64,000 nucleotides of DNA from Sphingomonas xinjiangensis (GTDB taxonomy: Bacteria > Pseudomonadota > Alphaproteobacteria > Sphingomonadales > Sphingomonadaceae), in NCBI RefSeq assembly GCF_014199255.1, contig NZ_JACIJF010000003.1, positions 62,001-126,000 of the forward strand, given 5' to 3'. Positions within the stretch are counted from its first letter, which is position 1, and each line of letters starts with the position of its first letter. Both the position numbers and the translations under genes were made by a program. The notes beneath the pieces are model-generated. The model saw nothing but the letters and a program-made list of their open reading frames with translations, was not told the DNA's origin and searched no databases. Of the stretch, positions 57,211-64,000 are shown in pieces.

Positions 57211-58521
57211 ATGAAACCGACTCCCAAGACCTTTCACGTCAAGTCGTTCGGCTGCCAAATGAACGTCTATGACGGCGAGCGCATGGGCGAGTTGATGGCC
57301 GCGCAGGGCATGACCGCCACCGACGATGCCAATGCCGCCGATCTGGTCGTGCTCAACACCTGCCACATTCGCGAAAAAGCGACCGAGAAGGTCTATTCGG
57401 ACATCGGGCGCCTGCGCAAACATGGCCGCACCCCGATGATCGCGGTCGCCGGCTGCGTCGCGCAGGCCGAGGGCGAGGAGATCGTCCGCCGCGCCAAGGT
57501 GGACGTGGTGGTCGGCCCGCAGGCCTATCACAACCTGCCCGATCTGGTGCGCGACGCCGCCGCGGGTACTGCCGCGCTCGACACCGACATGCCTGCGCTG
57601 AGCAAATTCGGCGCGCTGCCCGCCCGCCGCAAGGTGAGCCCCGGCGCGTTCCTGACCGTGCAGGAAGGGTGCGACAAGTTCTGCACCTATTGCGTGGTGC
57701 CCTATACTCGCGGTGCCGAGATCAGCCGCCCCTTCGATGCGATCGTCGATGAGGCAAAGGCGCTGGTCGATGCTGGCGCGCGCGAGATCACCTTGCTCGG
57801 CCAGAACGTCAACGCCTGGGACGACGATGCCGCCACCGGGCTGCACGGCCTGATCCGTGCGCTCGACCGGATCGATGGGCTGCACCGCATCCGTTACACC
57901 ACCAGCCATCCCAACGACATGCGCGACGGCCTGATCCGCGCACATGCCGAAGTGGAAAAGCTGATGCCCTTCCTCCATTTGCCGGTGCAGGCCGGTAGCG
58001 ACCGCATCCTCAAGGCGATGAACCGCTCGCACACGCGTGACAGTTATCTCCGCCTGCTCGAGCGCGTGCGCGCGGCGCGGACCGATATCGCGCTGTCGGG
58101 CGACTTCATCGTCGGCTTCCCCGGCGAGACCGAGGCGGACTTCGCCGAAACGCTGAGCCTGGTCGACGCGGTCGGCTACGCCCAGTGCTTCTCGTTCAAA
58201 TACAGCCCGCGCGCGGGCACCCCGGCGGCTGACATGGCCGACCAGATCGCGCCGGAGGTCATGGACGAGCGTCTCCAGCGCCTTCAGGGCGCGCTCAACC
58301 GCGACCAGGCCGCGTTCAACGCCGCGACACTGGGCAAAAGCTGCACCGTGCTGATCGAGCGCAAGGGCAAGCTGCCCGGGCAGATGCTCGGCAAATCGCC
58401 TTGGCTGCAATCGGTCCACCTGACCACCAACGCGCAGATCGGCGACCTGGTCGAAGTCGATATCGTCCGCGCCGACCCCAATTCGCTTGCGGGCGTGGAG
58501 CGGGTCAAGATAGCGGCGTGA
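57211..58521 (+). CDS. miaB: tRNA-2-methylthio-N6-dimethylallyladenosine synthase
   Basis: A 436-residue radical-SAM methylthiotransferase that modifies A37 of UNN-decoding tRNAs. The N-terminal domain has FGCQMNVYDGERMGELMAAQ and NTCHIREKATEKVYSDIGRL with AGCVAQAEGEEI, three Cys of the auxiliary cluster. The radical SAM motif is GCDKFCTYCVVPYTRG with Cys at about 154, 158 and 161. A TRAM domain closes the protein (QIGDLVEVDIVRADPNSLAG). ATG 57211, 8 bases after the plsC-like gene. Confidence 0.96.
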   Translation: MKPTPKTFHVKSFGCQMNVYDGERMGELMAAQGMTATDDANAADLVVLNTCHIREKATEKVYSDIGRLRKHGRTPMIAVAGCVAQAEGEEIVRRAKVDVVVGPQAYHNLPDLVRDAAAGTAALDTDMPALSKFGALPARRKVSPGAFLTVQEGCDKFCTYCVVPYTRGAEISRPFDAIVDEAKALVDAGAREITLLGQNVNAWDDDAATGLHGLIRALDRIDGLHRIRYTTSHPNDMRDGLIRAHAEVEKLMPFLHLPVQAGSDRILKAMNRSHTRDSYLRLLERVRAARTDIALSGDFIVGFPGETEADFAETLSLVDAVGYAQCFSFKYSPRAGTPAADMADQIAPEVMDERLQRLQGALNRDQAAFNAATLGKSCTVLIERKGKLPGQMLGKSPWLQSVHLTTNAQIGDLVEVDIVRADPNSLAGVERVKIAA

Positions 58522-58612
58522 GCGCAGCCGTTCCGCCCTGTGCGGAACTTGCGTCCAACCGCTAGTCCACGCGCTTCACGGCGGTGGACGCCCCACATCC
58601 AAGGGAGTTTGA

Positions 58613-58852
58613 ATGAAGAAGGTCGTGTAGGTTTTGTGCGTCGTGCTGATCGGCGTGACGGTCATGGTCGGGATGCGGTGGCACCGCTATGTGACGCAGT
58701 CGGACACGCCCTATGACGAAGTCGGCATCACGCTGAACGGCTACATGCCCGGCCCGCTACGCAGCTGGGGATGCCACAAGATGCAGGAGCGCTTTCCGGG
58801 TGCGCTGCCGCCCTATGGATGCGCGGCTGCCGACGGACGCAGTTGGGCCTGA
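58613..58852 (+). pseudogene. small exported protein with an in-frame amber codon at codon 6
   Basis: AAGGGAG lies 5 bases before ATG 58613. The frame reads MKKVV, then TAG (58628-58630), then VLCVVLIGVTVMVGMRWHRY and onward to 58852: a signal-like helix followed by about 50 residues with four Cys/aromatic positions (WGCHKMQERFPGALPPYGCA). Without the TAG it would be a 79-residue exported protein. TTG 58634 could restart it. No relative is recognised; it may be a dead gene or use a suppressed stop. Two hairpins follow. Confidence 0.6.
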
Positions 58853-58858
58853 CGAACC

Positions 58859-58927
58859 GGCCGGGCGATCCGCCCGGCCCCATGGCACGCGAAAGCTTCT
58901 GCCCGGTCGCGGCAACCGGGCAGAAGC
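58859..58927. terminator. two consecutive hairpins before adh
   Basis: ggccgggcg/cgcccggcc (58859-58879, 3-base loop) and a perfect 13-bp pair gcttctgcccggt/accgggcagaagc (58895-58927, loop 7). Neither has a T-run. They lie between the amber-interrupted gene and the alcohol dehydrogenase gene and may terminate or insulate. Confidence 0.5.
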
Positions 58928-59046
58928 GGCGCCAATGGCAAATAGTTGCCGGCAAAATTAGCCCCGCCCCCTGACACGCGCCTGATCGTTCCTATCTACA
59001 CGAGGCGTCGTTCGCGCGCACCTCAAGCCAGATTCAGGGAAGCCCC

Positions 59047-60111
59047 ATGCCGACCCCAGCCAAAGCCTATGCCGCGCACGATGCGGAATCATCCTTCGCG
59101 CCGCTCGACTTCCAGCGCCGCGACCCCGGTCCGCGCGACGTCGCGATCGACATCCTGTTCTGCGGGGTGTGTCATTCGGACCTGCACACCGCGCGCGGCG
59201 AATGGGGCGGCACGCTCTATCCGTGCGTCCCGGGCCATGAGATCGTCGGCCGCGTGACCGCCGTGGGCAGCGAAGTGAGCGATCTGGCGGTGGGCGACAT
59301 TGCCGGCGTCGGTTGCATGGTCGACAGTTGCCAGGACTGCCCCTCGTGCAACGCCGGCGAAGAGCAATATTGCGAAAAGACCGGCTTCGTCGGCACCTAT
59401 AACGGCCCGGACAAGCATCTCGGCGGCCACACGTTCGGCGGCTATTCGGACCATATCGTCGTCGACCGCGGCTTCGTGCTGAAGGTCGGGCATGACGAGA
59501 AGGATCTTGCCGCAGTGGCGCCGCTGCTCTGCGCCGGGATCACCACCTATTCGCCGCTCAAGCATTGGAAGGTCGGGCCGGGCCAGAAGGTCGGCATTGT
59601 CGGCCTGGGTGGCCTGGGTCACATGGGCGTGAAGATCGCCGCGGCGATGGGAGCCGAGGTCCATGTCTTCTCGACTTCGCCCAGCAAGCGCGAGGACGCC
59701 AAGCGCTTGGGCGCGACCGACCTGATCGTGTCCAAGGACGCCGATGCGATGGCGGCGCATGCCGGCAGCTTCGACTTCATCCTGAACACGGTGGCGGCCA
59801 GCCACGACCTCAACCCGTTCCTTGCGCTGCTCAAGCGCGACGGCACCATGACGCTGGTCGGCGTGCCCGAGGAACCGCACCCGGCGCTCAACGTCGGCAC
59901 CCTGGTGTTCGGGCGCCGCTCGCTCGCCGGCTCTCTGATCGGCGGCATTGCAGAGACGCAGGAGATGCTCGACTTCTGCCGCGACAACAACATCGTCTCG
60001 GACGTCGAAATGATCGACATCCAGGACATCGACACGGCGTACGAGCGGATGGTGAAGAGCGACGTGAAGTATCGCTTCGTCATCGACATGGCGTCGCTGA
60101 AGCAGGGCTGA
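59047..60111 (+). CDS. zinc alcohol dehydrogenase, cinnamyl-alcohol/YahK type
   Basis: A 354-residue medium-chain NADP(H)-dependent dehydrogenase that reduces aldehydes. Catalytic zinc: CGVCHSDLHTARGEWGG near residue 40, with GHEIVGRVTAVGSEV. Four Cys in the structural-zinc loop at about 90-113 are present. The Rossmann motif is GIVGLGGLGHMGVKIAAAM, with STSPSKREDA after it (Ser pattern typical of NADP preference). YSPLKHWKVGPGQKVG fits the YahK group. It lies between miaB and phoH, usually adjacent genes. Confidence 0.92.
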   Translation: MPTPAKAYAAHDAESSFAPLDFQRRDPGPRDVAIDILFCGVCHSDLHTARGEWGGTLYPCVPGHEIVGRVTAVGSEVSDLAVGDIAGVGCMVDSCQDCPSCNAGEEQYCEKTGFVGTYNGPDKHLGGHTFGGYSDHIVVDRGFVLKVGHDEKDLAAVAPLLCAGITTYSPLKHWKVGPGQKVGIVGLGGLGHMGVKIAAAMGAEVHVFSTSPSKREDAKRLGATDLIVSKDADAMAAHAGSFDFILNTVAASHDLNPFLALLKRDGTMTLVGVPEEPHPALNVGTLVFGRRSLAGSLIGGIAETQEMLDFCRDNNIVSDVEMIDIQDIDTAYERMVKSDVKYRFVIDMASLKQG

Positions 60112-60124
60112 CGCAATTGCATGG

Positions 60125-60160
60125 CAGGGGGAGGATCGATGCATCTTCCCCCTGTTCTTG
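60125..60160 (+). terminator. terminator of the alcohol dehydrogenase gene
   Basis: cagggggaggat (60125-60136) pairs with atcttccccctg (60143-60154), one G-T pair, loop cgatgc, tail ttcttg. It starts 14 bases after the stop. Confidence 0.7.
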
Positions 60161-60335
60161 TAGGATTTGCTCTGTCATCCTCTCCTGCGATCATGCGCAA
60201 CGGAACCTCCGCTCCTGTTCCCGGTTACGGCCTTGATGGCCGCGCAGCCCCTTTGCCGATGACGTTGCGAGACCTGCGTCAGGACCGCAACTTTCTCAAC
60301 TTCACCGATTTATCCTTTTGTTTTCAAGGAGCCGC

Positions 60336-61335
<1,000 letters not shown>

Positions 61336-61343
<8 letters not shown>

Positions 61344-61845
61344 CGTTGCCGCTCTTCCCGAAGCCCCGTGGCCCGATGCCGACTGGGATGCGCTAGCCAA
61401 TCGCGCTGCCGAGGCGGCGATCCGCGAAACGCCCTATGCCGAATGGCTCGGCTGGCCCAGCGCGATCGAAGTCGCGGTACGGCTGACGGGCGATGAGGAA
61501 GTGCGCGTCCTTAACCGCGATTATCGGCAGAAGGACAAGCCGACCAACGTCCTGTCCTTTCCGATGATCCAGCCCGACCTGCTGGACGCGGTGACGCAGA
61601 ACAGCGACGACGGCGAAGTCATCCTGGGTGACATCATCCTGGCGCATGATGTCTGCGTCGCCGAGGCGGTCGAGCGCGGCATCTCGACGCAGGATCACGC
61701 CACCCACCTGATTGTCCACGGCGTGCTCCATCTGTTAGGGTATGACCATATGGACGATGCCCAGGCCGAGGCGATGGAGGAGATGGAGCGCGCCGCGCTT
61801 GCCAAGCTCGGCCTGCACGACCCCTATACCGTTCGCGAGGATTGA
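61336..61845 (+). CDS. ybeY: endoribonuclease YbeY
   Basis: A 169-residue zinc protein for 16S rRNA 3'-end maturation and ribosome quality control. It has EVRVLNRDYRQKDKPTNVLS, then EVILGDIILAHDVCVAEAVE and the zinc motif HGVLHLLGYDHMDDAQAEAM near residue 127, whose three His bind the metal. ATG 61336 overlaps the phoH stop by 8 bases. Operon with phoH and corC is typical. Confidence 0.95.
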
Positions 61846-61853
61846 CCACGAAC

Positions 61854-62786
61854 ATGCCCGAGGGCCCCAGTACCGGCACCACATCCGGTCACGCTACCAC
61901 TACCCAGGACTCTAGCGAGGGCGGCGGCATATGGCGCAGCATTCGAACCTTGCTGTTCGGGGACGAACAGGAAGAAACGCTGCGCGACCGCCTGGAAGAG
62001 GCGATCGACGAAGCCGATGAGGAAGGGGGCAAGACGCCGGTAGGCGATCTGGCGCCGATCGAGCGCCAGATGCTGCGCAACCTTCTCCATTTCGGCGAAT
62101 GCGACGCCGGCGACATGGGCGTGCCTCGCGCCGACATCATCGCGGTCGAGGAAGGCACCAGCTTCGCCGGGCTGGTCGCGCTGTTCGCCGAAGCCGGGCA
62201 CAGTCGCCTGCCGGTCTATCGCGACCAGCTCGATACCATCATTGGCATGGTCCACATCAAGGACGTGTTCGCGATCCTGGCGACCGGGGCGCCGCATCCC
62301 GAGAGCATCGCCGGGCTGATCCGCCAGCCGCTTTATGTGCCCCAGTCGATGGGCGCGATCGACCTGCTCGCGCAGATGCAGCTGAGCCGCACGCATTTGG
62401 CGATTGTGCTCGACGAATATTCCGGCACCGAAGGCCTCATCACCATCGAGGACCTGGTCGAGGAGATCGTCGGCGAGATCGAGGACGAGCATGACGACGC
62501 GCCCACTGCGCTGCTCGTGCCGATCGACGGCGGCGCCTGGGAGGCCGACGCCCGCGCCGAACTGGAAGACATCGCCGAACTGATCGACTCTCGCCTTGCC
62601 GAAGTCGAAGAGGATGTCGACACCATAGGCGGACTGGCCTTCGTGCTCGCCGGGCATGTACCGAAGCCCGGCGACTGCCTGGAACATGCCAGCGGCTGGA
62701 AGCTGGAAGTCATCGATGCCGATGGCCGCAAGGTGAACCGCCTGCGCCTGCACCCGCCCGTACCGCCTGTCGAGGACGAAGAATGA
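61854..62786 (+). CDS. corC: CBS-domain transporter-associated protein (CorC/HlyC)
   Basis: A 310-residue cytosolic protein. Two CBS domains cover residues about 60-180 (PRADIIAVEEGTSFAGLVAL, GHSRLPVYRDQLDTIIGMVH, then IDLLAQMQLSRTHLAIVLDE with EYSGTEGLITIEDLVEEIVG), followed by a CorC_HlyC domain (VDTIGGLAFVLAGHVPKPGD). E. coli CorC helps Mg and Co resistance. No membrane domain, so it is the CorC rather than the TlyC/CNNM type. ATG 61854, 8 bases after ybeY. It overlaps the next gene by 4 bases. Confidence 0.92.
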   Translation: MPEGPSTGTTSGHATTTQDSSEGGGIWRSIRTLLFGDEQEETLRDRLEEAIDEADEEGGKTPVGDLAPIERQMLRNLLHFGECDAGDMGVPRADIIAVEEGTSFAGLVALFAEAGHSRLPVYRDQLDTIIGMVHIKDVFAILATGAPHPESIAGLIRQPLYVPQSMGAIDLLAQMQLSRTHLAIVLDEYSGTEGLITIEDLVEEIVGEIEDEHDDAPTALLVPIDGGAWEADARAELEDIAELIDSRLAEVEEDVDTIGGLAFVLAGHVPKPGDCLEHASGWKLEVIDADGRKVNRLRLHPPVPPVEDEE

Positions 62787-64000
62787 AGAAGTGGGTGAAG
62801 CGCCTCCTGATCGCACTCGTGGCTATCCTGATCGTGGGTGGTGGGGTGCTGTTCTACCTTTCGCGGCCCGACAAGGCGCAGCTGAGCGAGCAGGCGGTGA
62901 CCGGCCGCGTGCCGCAGCTTAGCACTACCCGTACCCAGACGCTGCCCACAGTCGGGATTGCAAAGCCGGTCGGCTGGAACGGCGGCAAGCCGACGGCAGC
63001 CGCCGGCCTTCAGGTGGCGGCATTCGCTGACAAGCTGGAGCACCCCCGCTGGCTGTACCGTCTGCCGAACGGCGACGTGCTGGTGGCGGAGACCAACTCG
63101 CCACCGCGCAAGGGCGGCGGCGTCACCGGCTTCTTCATGCGCGTGTTCATGGGCCGCGCCGGCGCTGGCGTCCCCTCGGCAAACCGCATCACCCTACTGC
63201 GCGATACCAATGGCGATGGCGTTGCCGATCAGCGTTCCGTCCTGCTGACCGGGCTCAACTCGCCTTATGGCATGGCCCTGGCGGGCGACTGGCTCTACGT
63301 CGCCAACACCGACGCGCTGGTCCGCTTTCCCTTCACCCCCGGCCAGACCAAGATCACCGCCAGCCCTGAGAAGATCGTCGATCTTCCCGGTGGGGGCAAT
63401 CACTGGGCGCGCAACGTGATCGCCGCACCCGATGGCAAGTCGCTCTACGTGAGCATCGGATCGGCCTCCAACATTGCCGAGAACGGGCTCGAGGCGGAAG
63501 GCGCCGCCTACACGGCTGAAAGCCCGGCCGAGATGGCGCGGGCCAGCAGCAAGGCCGGTCGTGCGATGATCGTCCAGGTGTTCCCCGACACCAAGAAACT
63601 GCGCCTGTTCGCCTGGGGCCTGCGCAACGTGAACGGGATGGGCTTCGAGCCCCATACCGGCGCGCTTTGGGCCGTCGTGAACGAGCGCGACATGCTCGGA
63701 TCGGACATGCCGCCAGACTACCTGACTCAGGTGGATTTCGGCGCCTTCTATGGCTGGCCATGGAATTTCTGGGGCGGCTATGTCGACAGGCGTGTCACGC
63801 CGGAGCGGCCCGACCTGCGCGAATATACCAAGCGTCCCGACTTCGCGCTGGGGGCCCATACCGCCCCTCTCGGCCTGAGCTTCGCCACTGACGCCAAGCT
63901 CGGCGGAAGCTGGGGCAACGGCGCGTTCGTCGGCCTGCATGGCTCGTGGAACCGCGAGCCGCCCTCGGGCTACAAGGTCGTCTATGTTCCCTTCGCCGGC
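62783..64000 (+). CDS. PQQ-dependent sugar dehydrogenase-like protein (3' end outside the window)
   Basis: The frame is open at the window's end, so the C-terminus is missing. 406 residues are visible: an N-terminal membrane anchor (KRLLIALVAILIVGGGVLFY), then the six-bladed beta-propeller of the sorbosone/glucose dehydrogenase family with AAFADKLEHPRWLYRLPNGD, LLRDTNGDGVADQRSVLLTG, LNSPYGMALAGDWLYVANTD, RLFAWGLRNVNGMGFEPHTG and LHGSWNREPPSGYK. It oxidises sugars or alcohols in the periplasm with PQQ. The start overlaps corC by 4 bases, so it belongs to that operon in place of the usual lnt. Confidence 0.85.
   Translation, partial: MKKWVKRLLIALVAILIVGGGVLFYLSRPDKAQLSEQAVTGRVPQLSTTRTQTLPTVGIAKPVGWNGGKPTAAAGLQVAAFADKLEHPRWLYRLPNGDVLVAETNSPPRKGGGVTGFFMRVFMGRAGAGVPSANRITLLRDTNGDGVADQRSVLLTGLNSPYGMALAGDWLYVANTDALVRFPFTPGQTKITASPEKIVDLPGGGNHWARNVIAAPDGKSLYVSIGSASNIAENGLEAEGAAYTAESPAEMARASSKAGRAMIVQVFPDTKKLRLFAWGLRNVNGMGFEPHTGALWAVVNERDMLGSDMPPDYLTQVDFGAFYGWPWNFWGGYVDRRVTPERPDLREYTKRPDFALGAHTAPLGLSFATDAKLGGSWGNGAFVGLHGSWNREPPSGYKVVYVPFAG

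Overview
The window is high-GC DNA from an alphaproteobacterium, most probably a Sphingomonadaceae member (Sphingomonas or a close relative). The assignment rests on gene content and order: short-form hisG with hisD, nusB and thiL; infA-maf-short RNase E/G-yacG-tRNA-Phe; an Rrf2-led suf operon; a MucR/Ros regulator; a Fur/Mur protein without the usual cysteine pairs; and miaB, phoH, ybeY and corC in order. No species can be named from the sequence alone.

Layout. 1-0.83 kb: 3' part of an epoxide-hydrolase-like gene. 0.88-2.24 kb: an IS110-family (IS1111-type) insertion sequence whose transposase is frameshifted. 2.4-10.9 kb: housekeeping genes (histidine synthesis, transcription antitermination, thiamine kinase, H+-pyrophosphatase, IF-1, Maf, an RNase, YacG) ending in tRNA-Phe. 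10.9-33 kb: an accessory region that opens with a decayed P4-type integrase 7 bp after tRNA-Phe. It carries wrecks of a KdpD-like sensor and a ClC chloride channel, a frameshifted Na+/H+ antiporter, and many intact membrane or envelope genes: DUF1622, a beta-lactamase-like lipoprotein, two DUF5985-like proteins, a BCCT transporter, an AI-2E-type protein, L,D-transpeptidase-DUF2254-MgtC-DUF421, an SLC13 carrier, a TonB receptor and a SWIB protein. One exact GGAAC-N16-CGTT promoter suggests that at least part of it belongs to the EcfG general stress regulon.

33-45 kb: hydrolase, molybdopterin oxidoreductase, DinB, then on the minus strand an aldo-keto reductase with a GreA-type factor, the complete suf operon (regulator, sufB, unknown gene, sufC, sufD, sufS, sufT, sufA) and an AraC regulator. 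45-64 kb: mostly plus-strand core genes (pyrD, ggt, acyl-CoA ligase, NfuA-type protein, nitroreductase, tsaB, rimI, mucR, fur, plsC-like, miaB, adh, phoH, ybeY, corC and a truncated sugar dehydrogenase), with a large M16 peptidase on the minus strand.

Five long palindromic intergenic repeats of two types are scattered through the core part. One has become the N-terminal extension of SufS, and two supply the ribosome-binding site of the next gene. The most notable items are the IS1111-type element with its candidate guide-RNA region, the tRNA-Phe integration scar, the repeat family and its capture by suf genes, the wHTH/DUF5985 operon, the unknown gene inside the suf operon, and an amber-interrupted small exported protein before adh.
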